A stretch of DNA of 64,000 nucleotides from Zoroaster sp. YZ-2022 (GCA_029582265.1 CM055828.1:1719402-1783401), one strand, 5' to 3'; numbered from the stretch's first letter, positions 21,484-33,668 are shown. The notes: generated by a model from the letters alone, not told the origin. Made by a program: numbers and translations.

Positions 21484-23584
21484 ATGACTCGGATTGCAAG
21501 GAAACGCCACCATCGTGGATACACACATATCCAGAAGAAGTACCGAACAAGACGGAAAACAAAGGATTTAGATCAGATAGATAAAGACATGCAACCGGAA
21601 GAATCAGAGAAATTATTGAATCAAAAAGTTGATCACGACAAACCTGGCTCAGGGCAGCACTACTGTCTCCACTGCGCGTGAGTTAAATTACATTTGTTGC
21701 ATATGTTGAATGTATCTTAATTCTTCAAATATGCATATTAATTTCTACTCAAGATTTCAGGCCTCTCAAATACATTTTGTTTACATTTATTAGCATCAAA
21801 TTCGTCAAGAATAAGATTTTAATAATTTTCTGTCTGACCAAATGTACCCATAATCACATGCTTAAGACTTTCAATATTGTATTATTGCAATATAGATGAT
21901 TTTCTTTTAGAATGTGGTGCTTTTTTGTAGTCCTGCTTTGTCAATTGATTTTTGTGTGTGTATATATTGATTTGATCTAGTTATTGTTATAATATTGATT
22001 TTGTCCAACTGAAAGTGTACAGCTGTTATTGTATTGTTTAGTGCTCATGTGTTCATGACATTATGTAATCCTTGTGTTTTAGTTGATAGTGCCCTCTATT
22101 GGCTGTAATAAATATTGGGTAGAATTAGAATGCATCCAAAGTGTGATGCATTTAAATAAGAAAGCCTTCCATCCCTCATTCATCTATGTACATGTTCCTC
22201 CATCTCTTTCTCCTGTGAGTGCTTTTCCAATGTGCTTAAATTTTCCATTTGATTATTTCATGTACTGTTATATTATATATGCTATGTTGATATAATAATA
22301 ATAATTTTATTTTATTATACTTATCCCCTTTTGTATTATACTTTTTTAGGTATTTCGGACATAATAGCAGGGCACTATTTGAGTAAAACACAAAAGAGTC
22401 TACCCAAGTCAAATAGCGCCCTCATGTTATTGTATCTGCCATACTTCAAAAGGCTAATTGCAATAAATGTATTTTCCAGTAACAGATGTTTTTTAGCCTC
22501 CCCACCTTGTACCCCTGCCCTCCTCCTTTATCACCACCTTGGATATGTCCCTGGGTACATTATTATTTTCATTAAATTGAAGAAAAAAATGTTATTGTCA
22601 ATTTTCCATTCTCCATTTATTAATATTATGCTGATTTTGTATTATTCTACACAGGAGATATTTTATTAACTCGAAGGCCCTCACAGATCACTTTCGTTCA
22701 AAGCTACACAAAAGAAGGTAAATAAAGTGAAAAGCTCACATTCCTTTGATAATTAAAACAAAAATATTAAAATATCACTAATTAGTAATTACCTCCCTAA
22801 GAAAAGATTTAATATGTACTGGATGTGAGTTGAAAAGCTGTGTGTACCTTAAATTATGGCTGTGCCGAATAACCGAATATTTGATCGATGGTTCAAATAT
22901 TTTTATTTTTATTTTTATGATTTGAAGTTTTTGTTGAATTTTTTTAATATTTTGTATATTGGCACTTCCATCATTATCCCCCTCCCCCAATCATCCTCTC
23001 GCCTACATTTGGTCGCCACCTAGCAAGTCCACCCTAGTCCGGGTGACATTATGTTTAGTACATTTGTTATCTATGAATTGAAGATGACAAGCAGCTGCTG
23101 AGACAATGTTGAAGAGTTACCCCCTTCCTCCAATCCTGTCCATCTCGTCCCATAAATCATCCGTGTCATTCAAAGATCATCCTCTCATCTACATTTGGTC
23201 ACCACCTAGCAAGTCCATCCTAGTCCAGGCAACATTATGTTGACAATCGGCGGCCTTCGAATATCGAATATGCAATCAAAATAAAAATCCGAATATCCGG
23301 TTACCAAATTATTCGAAAACGCACAGCCCTACCTTCAATAACAAACTAACAATAACTTGAAGTATGTTCTGAATCAAGTTTAGTGGAAAACTATTTTGAA
23401 AGAATTAAACAATTTGAATGTGTCTTACTTCAGATTGAAAGCCTTGGAGCTCGAGCCGTACACTCATAAAGAAGCTGAAGCTGCAGCAGGCATGGGGTCT
23501 TATCACCCTCCAAAACGCAGGAAGGTTACTACCCAAGAAACAGTGGAAGATTCCAAAATGGACGAGACAGAGAGTACAAAATAG
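21484..23584 (+). CDS. ZNF593: ZNF593/Bud20 homologue, C2H2 zinc-finger ribosome biogenesis factor
   Basis: Three exons, 21484-21677, 22655-22717 and 23434-23584, join to 408 nt (135 residues plus stop) through two GT-AG introns. The N-terminal 25 residues are very basic ([20 protein letters not shown]), as in the family's nuclear-import/RNA-binding end. The zinc finger spans the exon 1/exon 2 junction: [21 protein letters not shown] then KLHKRR, C-x2-C-x12-H-x5-H. The C-terminal part, [20 protein letters not shown] then HPPKR, is the conserved tail of ZNF593. Yeast Bud20 is a shuttling factor that accompanies and helps export the pre-60S subunit; the animal protein is assumed to act likewise. 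The length matches the human protein (134 residues). Intron 2 contains a TIR element with a captured gene fragment. Confidence 0.95.
22857..23329. mobile_element. TIR element (473 bp) in ZNF593 intron 2, carrying a gene fragment
   Basis: The left end TGGCTGTGCCGAATA and right end TATTCGAAAACGCACAGCCC form imperfect inverted repeats, bordered by TA on each side (22855-22856 and 23330-23331), the duplication type of Tc1/mariner-like elements. Subterminal CGAATAT words occur in both orientations. The centre consists of a 66-bp unit (22990-23055), a 115-bp stretch matching the gene at 25150-26028, and a second copy of the 66-bp unit (23176-23243). No transposase is encoded. The 2-bp duplication alone is weak evidence; the inverted ends are clearer. 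Confidence 0.6.
23060..23174 (+). pseudogene. Captured 5' fragment of the 25150-26028 gene
   Basis: This stretch is the reverse-orientation copy of about 25958-26073, with only about four differences that I can see. It contains the last 45 bases before the start codon, the ATG (at about 23106) and the next 22 or so codons, then departs into the flanking repeat. Ser-Asn at codons 4-5 of the parent is Ser-Tyr here. It lies in the sense orientation of ZNF593 but inside an intron, and is not a functional gene. Confidence 0.85.
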
Positions 23585-24249
23585 GGACCTTCTATGTGAT
23601 TGGTGGTTGTGTTTGGGATTACCATTTTAGCTGGTGCAGACTAGTCACCAACTAAAATGAGGGAATGAAAAATGTGGGACATTCCATTAAATGCATGCAC
23701 AGGGGTGCTCAGTGGTCAAGACTAATGACTTACCTTACCGATTTTCCATAATGCAGGCAAATCACTACCTAAAACAAATTGGAACAGTCTAAAGCATTAA
23801 ACACTTCATTTATATATTTGATGTAGAGGCCTAAATTAGCAATTCTCTGAAAGCCAAAATAGAATAGTCAGAAGAGTTTGGACATTCCATTATATTATGG
23901 ATGTGGATAGAAAAATCCTTCTCTAGGTCATGCAAGCCCTACTGAGGGCGCTATGTATCTTCACCTTAGTCACTGGAGAAAGAATGTGGAAACTTCATAA
24001 CTATTAAAACTGCATTTATTCTGGAGGGATAACAATGGTTGTTTAAAATGCATTTAGAACACCTTTCCAAGATGTGCCACTTTCTCTTCACTTCCAATTA
24101 TAATTTCCATCATGTGGGGCTACACTTTATTAGGAAGGGAAAGGGGAAATCAAATTAAAATCCGGGTTCCATTGAGAAATGTATTTGAAAATATGCAATT
24201 TCTATATAGAATGTTATTACATTCTGTGTGAACCTCAATATCAGTGTGA

Positions 24250-24255
24250 AATAAA
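24250..24255 (+). terminator. Candidate polyadenylation signal of ZNF593
   Basis: AATAAA in the 3' flank, about 670 bases after the stop; another lies near 24320. Either could end the transcript. Confidence 0.35.
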
Positions 24256-25149
24256 ATGTTCTTAAGCCAAGTACATGTATTCACATATGTTGCTCACTGG
24301 AGATAAATTGTAATTCACTCAATAAATACAGGCTCTTAATACAACCATCAATTTGTAGTGATTTTATTCATATTTGTTTTAACATTTCTAATCAGGACTA
24401 CAAAAATATCACACTACGTACGTGTTTGTTGGTCCCTGAATCCACCAATTGCATGTCATCACCAGCCGTAGAAACACAGACTGTTGAAGTCATCATCTTG
24501 CTTTAGTAAACTGCCTATTTTGTAACAATTATTTTTTAATCGTTAAGGAAAACACAGTTGTGAGTCTTGCGATTGACGTTGTTGGTTATTTCCTTTCGGT
24601 GAAATATATAAACGTGTACTTCTGCCTCTGTGGAAATATTAGTTCAGACATCAACATTTACGTTGCTTTAAATATTCTGTTGCATAGGTTTAAATGTATG
24701 ATATAGCTTTAGTAATGATAAAAAAATGCTTGATAAGTTTCAATCTGAAAGCTAAAATGTTTACAAAGGTGATACTTGTCCAATCGCCTTAAGAAATATT
24801 TCGTCTGAAATGCTGTCATCTTCCAGAAAATTGTATAGGAAGACCTCCAAAAATGCAACAACTGATTTCGATTGCAACAATCGAAATTATCACAATATGA
24901 ACATGCACAAAATAACTAATAAAACAGAAACCGTTATTCGCTGTTTTCTCGAAAACGTGAACACCGATTTTGATGAAATTTTCAAAGATTAGTTTTTTAT
25001 TTTGAAAACTAGATGATTGGAATGAATGCATTATTCAGAAAACCAATGATGTATCAATGATGTATCATAGGGGCTGAATAGGAACACTTCACATGTTAAG
25101 AAATATTGTAAATTTTGTCTTGGTGTTCGTACGGACTCGGCATCTGCGT
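24256..25149. other. Convergent intergenic region
   Basis: Between ZNF593 (+) and the 292-residue ORF (-). A small hairpin (TTTCGATTG / CAATCGAAA, about 24868-24888) is the only structure noticed. Confidence 0.4.
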
Positions 25150-26028
25150 TCAAGATGGTCCAGTTTCTGAGTTCGGTGGCACTGATAGTCCCTCATCGAA
25201 GTAATCAAACTTGGATAAGGGTAAGAGACCCCTTACCGGCCAGTCACGACCAGTCTTATCTAACACCCTGCCTTCTATTGTCATTTTATTGAAAGACATG
25301 ACGGAATCCAAGCTATCATCACCTACTGATGTCCCTGTGGATGTCGAGAGGGCGCGTAGAGGTTCCATCCGGGGTCTTGACTTTCGCCTGACGTAGTGAT
25401 CAAGCTGCACCGAACCGTTGATTTTCTCAGTGTACGATAACTTTGTCCGAGTATAGAGCTGTGTCGGACAGGGTCCCCCTCTGTCGACGCTTCGAATTTT
25501 GGGGAACATGTTTGGTATGACGATATTATCGTCGGTTCTTTTTATGACTTTACCCGGCGGGAAGTAGTGATTCCCACCCCTGTTCAATAACGACTCGTCT
25601 TTCCTCCTTCGGTTTGAATGCCGTTTATGATCGTACATTTTTTCTGCTCTGACGTCATTACGTTTCTTACGATCGACAAGAGTTGCATTTGTTGTGTACA
25701 TCGTTCTTGAACGTTGGAAATCGTTCGTGGTAGTCTCTTGTACCAGCGGACACCGTGTCGACAGCGCAGTACAGAGGGCTGCTATGTCGTCCTCTGGTCT
25801 CATATTCGTCTTCACCAAAACACGACTCCTTAAATGAAAGACTGGTTGGTTCATCGGTCTTACTGCTTTGCCAAGAACGTGTGGTGCGCCACGCTCGTCG
25901 GTATTGGAGTGAGTGTTTTCTTGGTGGGTGTGATCCGTTCTTGAGGTGTTGTCCAACTCTTTGAATGACACGGATGATTTATGGGACGAGATGGACAGGA
26001 TTGGAGGAAGGGGGTTACTCTTCAACAT
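25150..26028 (-). CDS. Intronless orphan protein, 292 residues, basic and Ser/Thr-rich
   Basis: One open frame from ATG at 26028 to the stop at 25150 with no intron. The protein is Arg/Ser/Thr-rich and probably mostly disordered. It has basic clusters (DRKKRNDVRAEK, HKRHSNRRRKDE) in the middle and a more ordered-looking C-terminal part ending RDWPVRGLLPLSKFDYFDEG. There is no signal peptide or membrane segment, and I recognise no family. Support for a real gene comes from the length of the frame in AT-rich DNA, its higher GC than the flanks, and the fact that its 5' end has been copied elsewhere (23060-23174). Upstream, a CAG about 15 bases before the ATG could be a splice acceptor. It resembles three other single-exon ORFs in this window in style, not in sequence. 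Confidence 0.6.
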   Translation of the reverse strand: MLKSNPLPPILSISSHKSSVSFKELDNTSRTDHTHQENTHSNTDERGAPHVLGKAVRPMNQPVFHLRSRVLVKTNMRPEDDIAALCTALSTRCPLVQETTTNDFQRSRTMYTTNATLVDRKKRNDVRAEKMYDHKRHSNRRRKDESLLNRGGNHYFPPGKVIKRTDDNIVIPNMFPKIRSVDRGGPCPTQLYTRTKLSYTEKINGSVQLDHYVRRKSRPRMEPLRALSTSTGTSVGDDSLDSVMSFNKMTIEGRVLDKTGRDWPVRGLLPLSKFDYFDEGLSVPPNSETGPS

Positions 26029-26079
26029 TGCCTCAGCAGCTGCTTGTCATCTTCAATTCATAAATAACAAATGTTTTTC

Positions 26080-27894
26080 CGTAGTCTCTGTAAATGAAAT
26101 AAAATATAATTTACCATCAGACTAACTCGTAACAACCCCAATTTATACAGGGATGATCACAATATTTCTCAAAGATACATCTTCTGTGTGAACTCGATTT
26201 TAAATACAATTGAAGTTGTTTTCAAAATTAATAACTGATCATAATATTCCCTTCTTTTGTATGCCACCAGGGGAATTATTACTTGTGTTCAGGGTTCATG
26301 ATGCCATCGTGACCCATGGTTGTAGAGGGATAAACCAAGGATCTTTAATAAACCGAACGAGTCTGGTAAGATCCCACAGTTGGGAGTATACCAAACAGCA
26401 AAAATACCCAGACCTAATTGTTGAACCCATCGATTATAGTCTTTCTAATGCAATGAAGGAATTCCTCAAATAAATTTGCCGTTGTGTTAAAACTAATGAT
26501 CAGTGGTTTCTTGCTTATATTAATAAACTAAACATTTATTGTATCTTACAGTGGCTTTCTCAGAAGAGCCAACTTCTTTAGACATCAATTAAAATAACAC
26601 ATTTTTTCTTTAAGAAAACTTTAAATGTTATAGGCATTATTTATATTATTTGCCCAGCTTGCAGCGTTAACACAGGTTAACTTTAACTTACCAGAAATTC
26701 ATTTTGTAGAAATAACCCCTTCCCATATAGCATTTGCAATGATACCTGAATATGTTTCGTCTATTGAGTCATGAATACGTCGTGAAGGAATAATTCATAA
26801 ACTACGAATCACTTCACTGTTCTTAAAGCAGGACGTCAACGGAATATATTACAGTGTTGTGATGCTGTTAGGCTTACAAGAAGTGTGTAATGATTACTTC
26901 TATATGATTAAAATTCAAATAAAGTAATTTCTTAATGTAAAAAAAAATTCATTTTGATCAGCATTTCACTATCTAGAAAAGTCGTGTTTCGCAAAAAGCC
27001 CGAACTCATGAATAATTCATATCGTAGTTGTGACGTACAATCAAGGACTGGCATTCGCTGCTTATGCCCCAGATAGTACGTCACACTTACGCTGGTTTAC
27101 GTGGCCGCTGGTATTTCACCGTTCATTTCTATGGGCCTTTGCTGGGAACCATGAAAGCGCGCAGCCAACGGCGAGAAAAAACCACTCGCTCAGAAATCTA
27201 AGAAGGGGGGCTATTTTTTACAATCAAAATTAAACAAAATAACGGGGAATAAAACCATCGTACTGATAATGAAATAATAACTAAACACAACATAAACAAG
27301 ACTCAGGAGACGATTTAGTGTACGAGCTCTCGTTGAAGTCCATCTTTAAGTGCTTCTAATTGTTCCTCTGTTCACATGTTTCACCCTTGACTTTGTTGCT
27401 ATATATTGCTGTTATATGTACTGAGCGAGTTAGCAAGTACGGTATGCGCTCTCTTATGGATTTGCCAAAGTAATACATCATTCTTTGGTAGCCCTCTTGC
27501 ATTCTGAACGTACCAACTTACATGTATTTAGTTGAATGTTTCCGATGGCATATGTCTACCCAATACAATCACCCGCCTCACTCAGTTACTTAGTATTCAA
27601 TTATGTTTACTACTAGGACACGGGGATACACGGTGTTGTCTTGTTATGTTTGCTTATTGACAACGAGATATGTAGGAACGCTCTAATTGTTTTTGACACT
27701 TTTGATAAAAGAATTTGTGAATTTGTAAGAATTTGTGTCAGTTGGCCTCTGAGGACGCTCTTCCGTAGGTCGGTATATTTATATTTTTATAACAGAACAT
27801 TTATAAGGCGCACAGTATCTGGAGACCCATTCAAAGGCGCCGGTCACTTGAAATAACAACCAGATGTGGGATTTGTAAAGGAGGAATTATAATG
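26080..27894. other. Intergenic, mixed repeats
   Basis: An open frame at 26210-26473 contains HGCRGINQGSLINRTSLVRS after a weak acceptor-like ccaccag, but I cannot assign it to a family or connect it to other exons. About 26950-27240 is GC-richer with CpG and 'tgacgtac' words that resemble the interior of the transposon at 62085-63284, so it may be a diverged repeat. Confidence 0.3.
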
Positions 27895-28185
27895 TACATA
27901 ATCAAAGCGCCCACAATGAGAGAGCGCGGTGGCGCAATTTGCAGCCAAATCAACCAGAAACACCGGGACAAGCCTCTTTATTCTGGGTTCTTTTACGTGC
28001 ATTACACAACACACTGGACCTACGGCTTTACGTCCCATCCGAAGGACGAAGCAATTATGGTTAAGTACCTTGCTCAAGGATACAAGTGTCACCACCGGGA
28101 CCCGAACCCACACCCTGCTGCTGGCAACACCAGAACTTGATTTCGGTGCGCTAGACCGCTCGGCCACGACACTCCACGACACTTC
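27895..28185 (-). repeat. tRNA-derived SINE with partial second head
   Basis: On the minus strand the head reads GTGGCCGAGCGGTCTAGCGC (A box) and, about 55 bases on, GGGTTCGGGTCCCGGTGG (B box), a tRNA-Leu-like start. It is followed by 'tgagcaaggtacttaaccat', 'cttcgtccttcggatgggac', 'cacgtaaaagaaccc' and a 'cccggtgtttctgg' tail, a body common in marine invertebrate SINEs. Just outside the head (28165-28200) a second, shorter piece, gtctagcgtaccgaagtgtc, repeats the start, so the copy has one and a half heads. Confidence 0.8.
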
Positions 28186-28200
28186 GGTACGCTAGACCAT

Positions 28201-31200
28201 TCTGTTAAAGCAACACGTGCTCCTTTCCTTGAAAGAAATGATGTTGATTTGAGTGTGTTGGATAATCAAGGAACACGTTACTTATATCGATCCTTAAAAT
28301 AACATGTATAGGGGCTTATATGAAACTATTTTCAAATATTCATTTATTCGAAATTGTTTGTTCTGTATTGATTCAGTGTGTAGTTCAAATAGAACCATGT
28401 TTAATGATAAATCATTAGGGCTTTGTATCATCTCTAATTACCACTCTGTGCCCATAGATACATGAATCACCTTTGTACTGTGAACCCATTAAATGTGTTT
28501 ATAGGTGTACATAGAATTCATATTTTCATAATGTTGATAATGCATATAATTGGCTGAATTATTGTTTGTACTGTTGCGCACTTTGGTTGTGACATCAAGG
28601 AGTTGTAAATAACACAAGAAAGTCTACATTTCTTTCTGAAAATTTACACGAAATAAGAACACCTTTTGTTTCAAAATTGTAGGTTTTCTTCCTTTTGTAT
28701 AGTGTTTGACCTGTGACACCATTAGTTACTTGGTAACATCAACACCACGCGCACGAATTGCCATAATCCTTACGATAACAAGCTAAGAACATGTCTACAT
28801 TTTTATCAGTTCTTTGTGCAATAATGTGTATCAACCTTAATCTTGTATAATTATTTCATGCAGCACCGAACTTGTTAAGCCCTTTTCATTTGTATCATAG
28901 TATTGTGGCCAAGTTATTACGTTAGTTTACCCTTGTTTATATTTTCAACGGCAGCAGAAGAGACGGGAGAGGTTACACGTTCCCCCGCCCCCAAACAAAC
29001 AAACAAAAAATGAAAATACTAATTTAGGGGCGTTCCTCCTCCCATGATTTCTTTGATTTCTTTGATTTTGGTTTTGCCAAAAAAACAATTGCTCAGTTTT
29101 GAATTCCTGACACTAAAATGCGTTTTGATTTCGAACTCAGTTGTTGTTTGTAAGTCTAAATTGTTGATTATTTTCTGGTAAGTCCATTTGAAAAACTTAC
29201 CCTCATCCAATAGTGTGCATGTTGACATGAAGTGTTATAATACAAGCATTTCCACATAGACGGGACTCGTTCACAGCATTGGACGGTCAACACACTGAAT
29301 GGGTCTCAAGTCAAGTCCACTTCAGATCGTTGGCTTCCGAGTTGAAAAACAACTTTGATCACCATGAGTATTAGAGTACCATCTGCACGGCAGTTGTCAA
29401 AGGAAATAATAATATTTAATGTTACACAAGATACCGTACCTCTATAAAACAACAAGGTTAATTTTGACTTTTCTTCTTTGGGATATCCAAACCATCGTTG
29501 GTCAACCGTCCTGTGAATAAGTTGTACATAGTTTGCGGTGAATCCTTGAAAAAAGTGGCTAGTAAAGGTTGCCCACAAAACAAGATAACCGGAAGTAATC
29601 TTCCAATGATACCACTACAGATCTGTCTAATCTTTATAAAGACGATACAGTAGGCAATCAGTTGTCGCAAACATGTGCCACTGCATTATGAAGAAACAAA
29701 TCTAGATATTTATTATTGGCATATCCCCCACAACACAAACAGTATCGAAAACACAATATCTGAAAAGTTCACAAGGCATATAGGGCACTTTATTCCTACT
29801 CAACGACTGTTTTATGGAGCATTCAATATCTCTGGCAACAAAGGGAAATGGTGTTGTCAAAATGTCAATGGTTCTTGAGAACAAATGTATTCTCGCATTT
29901 GCATGGACGCATTCACAATTACATTAAACTGTTCGTTCTCCATGGAACGGATCCTGAATCAATGCGAGACCGGATCGCCATGATGCGAAGCTTAAAATCG
30001 TTGACTCAAAAACTTCCTTACTTGTTTACAGCTCACTGAGATTAAAAATCTCTTCGTCTTTCTTTTCCTTTCCCAGAAAAACAATCCCTCATCAATCATC
30101 GTTCAATCCGTACAATTATTATGCTTCCTGCTGACAGATCAAATCATTTAACAGTCGTTTCAAAGTCAGATGGAAAACAAAATGTCGGCGCGCCAAATGC
30201 GAACGGCAAACGGTCTCCCGTGGTTACACCTCAATCTCAACAGCTCTTTGTACTGAACACAATACATATGTCACTAGGTCGTACATGATATCTGGGTTTA
30301 TTTACTAAAACACTTGAGGAGGGACTGACGACGTACATTAACGCACCCAGGTCCCCTTTGAGGGGGGCTCACATTCTAATCACTCGCCCACTAGTGGATC
30401 CGGGGAACACAAGGGGCGTACGCCCTCTCCTAATTTGGTGGGTACAAGCATATCAAACCCCTCATTGTTTAACATTGAAATAAAGGCACATGTTTATCCC
30501 CAATATACAAAATATGTCCCCCAACTACGCCCCGCCCCACCCCTTGGGTGCGCCACTCATGGCATACCTGTAGGGTAGTTACAATAAGTTGTTTATAGTG
30601 ACAGTGGATTATTTAAATTAAACAAGTGTATTGCTTGCTTACTGGTCAAAGCCGTATACGCCCAATACACGTACACCAATCCAGCCTGTCGATCAAATAA
30701 CAGCCTTTTCTAACGGTTACTAGAATACTATGTATGTCACTAGAGCTTCGCTTTTATGCAGATGTGACCAAGTTGTTATTGCTATGAGTGGACTCGATGT
30801 ATTTTCGAGGTCAGACATTGTACGGGCCCTCCCACTCTGTCCTCCCCCTCTTCGTGTCCCTTCACATCACCATAGTCCGCCCTCATCGTTCACCCCCTTA
30901 CTTCACCTATAAATCCCCAATTTCCCAAAGTTTCTATTTTTCAGTCTCCTACTCATGCACTCATGTAACATTATCAACATCAAATAACTTTTCTGCGAAG
31001 AAAATAGTATTTGTTATATGATTTGTATTTATTATTTGCTCACAAAATATAGGCCTACCCATTTCGTCATGATGACGCGAAAGTAGAACTACGATTCATT
31101 GCCGTTGTCACGATGCCCTGTGCGTCTCATCCTAACCCACTGAACTGTTTACATTATGACAAAGACAAACTTTTCACCTCTTCGTTTTCTGTCCTCCATT

Positions 31201-31323
31201 CATAATTCACTATATATACAGGCAAATACAACGAGGAAGCTCAGTTGTTCAATCTGGAAGAATTTCCAACTAATATTTATTCAATATAAATAAAGAAAAA
31301 GCTGTTGAGTAACTGCTTACAAA
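28201..31323. other. Gene-poor stretch; nothing firm
   Basis: About 3.1 kb. Open frames around 29300-29880 on both strands lack splice context and family resemblance. 28985-29015 is a short C/A-rich run. 30340-30560 includes C-rich, 'gggcgtacgccc' type phrases that may be transposon debris. Confidence 0.35.
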
Positions 31324-31536
31324 CAGTGGCGTAGCCAAGGGGGCAGCCCCCAACTTGTTTACAAAAATAGTGTAGGCGTATGTCGGTAAATTCAATAAAC
31401 TTGTTGCTATTTCTGAACTTCTGAACGACTGCTAAAGATTGACATACTTTGTTGGTTCATCTGAGTTTTGTTTCGGTAATTAACCCGCAAAATTTACAGT
31501 TCCTCCTCCACTCTGAAAATCCTGGCTGCGCCACTA
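31324..31536. mobile_element. Small hAT-like nonautonomous element (degenerate)
   Basis: The left end CAGTGGCGTAGCCAAGG and right end TCCTGGCTGCGCCACTA are inverted repeats of the same type as the CAGCGGCGTAGCC ends at 32687-32901. The interior is not coding. A clean 8-bp duplication is not visible; cttacaaa on the left resembles cttacgaa a few bases beyond the right end. Confidence 0.6.
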
Positions 31537-32678
31537 GCTTTGCTTACGAACCAAAGTGACCGGTATAAAATTATAGATTAAAATGTTTTGCCTTTGATAA
31601 AGATAAAGGTTCGCAACGTAAAGTTACTAACTACAACTTATTCATTGTACAACAAAGTAGAACAACATGCTAGCTGGGCTAACCTTTTTTTATTTTTTGC
31701 TCCAACATACCTAAACCAAATTAATGTATTGTCATGATTCTATTTTTAGTTTAGTTGAAAGGTGTGCAACAATTTTCAGAGAATTTAACTTTATTCCATT
31801 TTGAGTAAATACCTTAAATTATAAAGTTACTGATGCACTTTCCGGTTTTACATGTCAAAAAGTGTTTGATAAATAACTCTATTTTTTTTTTTTTAATGGG
31901 ATAGCCTTGGGGGAAAACCTTAGCATTTCTTCGTTTTGTTCCACAAGGACTCATCGACCATCGATCTCGTGCCTACCCTCATTGTAAATGTTTAGTGGAC
32001 TATGCCTATGCTTTATTAGTGTACTCAACAATTCACTGTAGTGGGGGCTTACGTGGGCCTCGGGCCCCGTAACCAAGCACAGCGACGCGGTGTCAAAAGG
32101 TTCAACTTTAGAATTAGAACGTGGTTGTGTTGTTCACATATTGTGCTACGCAATATAGCATGACTGTGTAAAAAATAATGTAACAGGAAAAGTCCGTCCT
32201 ATTTGGGAGTATATTCAAATAAAGGTTGACTATATCAGCAAGGACATGGGCAGCTGTAGAACTTTGTAGTTCTTTCTACATTTGTTACTCATCGATGGGA
32301 ACATGTAATAAACAAGTTCACTGCTGAGAAGGAAAATGTTTGTTTCCACGTTATCGAGGTATGTATTGTTTGTTGATCAAGTAGCATAGACCTACTGTAA
32401 TAACTGTGTTTATGTTGCATTCTGACAAGATAAAGCCCTAGTGTGTACCACGGTTAGTAAACGTTTCGTGGATACTTTTATATGCTATACAAGATCGATC
32501 AGTTTGTACTAAAAATGCATCGATTTTACTTGACTAAAATGCTCAATGACTGTAAGTAGATATGCAATAAGTAATTATTGTATAATATAACGACAGTTTA
32601 GAAACTTGTTAATAATCACACAGTATGAAAATGGCGCACTCTTTCCTTAACACCGGTCTTTAGCCCTATGCGGATGTC
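31537..32678. other. Intergenic; nothing recognised
   Basis: Contains the phrase ggttcgcaacgtaaag (about 31607-31622), which resembles the aggttcgaaacgtaagg end of the structure at 7493-7603, but no matching arm was seen. Confidence 0.35.
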
Positions 32679-32686
32679 GGCCTAAG

Positions 32687-32901
32687 CAGCGGCGTAGCCA
32701 GGACTTTTTCAGTGGGGGGGGGGGCACAGGGGCATTGCTTTTCAGTGGGGGGGACCAGGGGTATGGGTTTTTTCCCTTTTCTTTATCTTTTCTGTTTTTG
32801 GGGGCACTATGAGGATTTTTCGTGGGGGGCACCTGGGGGGCACTGGAAATTTGTGGGGGGCATGTGCCCCCCCCCCCAGGCTCCCCGTGGCTACGCCGCT
32901 G
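32687..32901. mobile_element. hAT-like MITE with perfect 8-bp target-site duplication
   Basis: The 215-bp element starts CAGCGGCGTAGCCAGGAC and ends with the inverse GTGGCTACGCCGCTG. GGCCTAAG flanks both sides (32679-32686 and 32902-32909), an exact 8-bp duplication as made by hAT-superfamily transposases. The interior is G-rich with poly-G tracts, so apparent Gly/Phe-rich frames are composition artefacts. Confidence 0.9.
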
Positions 32902-33103
32902 GGCCTAAGTGTAACCCTCTAAATTGAAACAAGAATTCCTCTGGGCGTTACTTTTTTAGATCAAAATATTGTCGAATCGTCGTATCATTTTCATAAATAG
33001 ACTATATAATGGTGTTGACGAATGATTTTAGATTAAATTAAATTTGAGTATAGGCCTACATGTTGGCAAAGCCGGTGACGGCTCAATCGTTGCGACCGCT
33101 CCG

Positions 33104-33286
33104 CAGCGGCGTAGCCAGGACTTTTTCAGTGGGGGGACACAGGGGGCATTGCTTTTCAGTGGGGGGGGGGGCAGGGGTATGGGTTTTTTCCCTTTTCTTT
33201 TTCTTTTCTGTTTTTTGGGGCACTATGAGGATTTTTCGTGTGGGGCACCTGGGGGGGGGGGGCACTGGAAATTTGTGGGGGGAACG
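33104..33286. mobile_element. Truncated second copy of the hAT-like MITE
   Basis: Starts with the same CAGCGGCGTAGCCAGGAC end and follows the 32687 copy closely, including cactatgaggatttttcgtg and ggcactggaaatttgtgggg. It stops before the right inverted repeat, at about 33286. The two copies are in direct orientation about 200 bases apart. Confidence 0.85.
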
Positions 33287-33289
33287 CCA

Positions 33290-33668
33290 TGATAAGTTAC
33301 TTTCCATAGTCATTGGTGCCACCCCTGAACTCGTAATACATTATGGGTTCATCATTCATAATATCAACGCACTTCAATTTATTTATTAATTAATGTCTTG
33401 ATAAATTAAACAACTCTTTGCTACAATTATTGTTTGTTATTAGTAGCCTTTTATTATTGAATCAAATCTAATCTAATCTAATCAAGGGTCAACACCAGTA
33501 GGGAATATTTTGGACATGGACCGCAATTTCCTTGATAAAGGTAATTGTTGTTCTTTATTATTGCTCAACCTAATTCTGAACTTCATAATTTGTTTCTGGT
33601 TATAGTTTTGGGAATAATCACTGGAGCGTTGCCGAAGATTTCCCATCAGCCGTAGCTGTTGAATCAAC
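33290..33668. other. 5' flank of the 482-residue ORF
   Basis: Includes a short (aatct)n run around 33460-33485. A CAG at about 33640-33650 could be an acceptor, but without a good pyrimidine tract. Confidence 0.35.

Noticed and set aside
26210..26473. 87-codon ORF with HGCRGINQGSLIN
   Set aside because: Possibly an exon, but no partner exon, conserved motif or convincing acceptor was found.
29306..29884. Overlapping frames on both strands, including WATFTSHFFQGFTANYVQLI
   Set aside because: No consistent splice sites and no family resemblance; several frames overlap each other.
32647..33322. Gly/Phe-rich and Pro-rich frames
   Set aside because: Inside G-run-rich hAT-like MITEs; composition artefacts.
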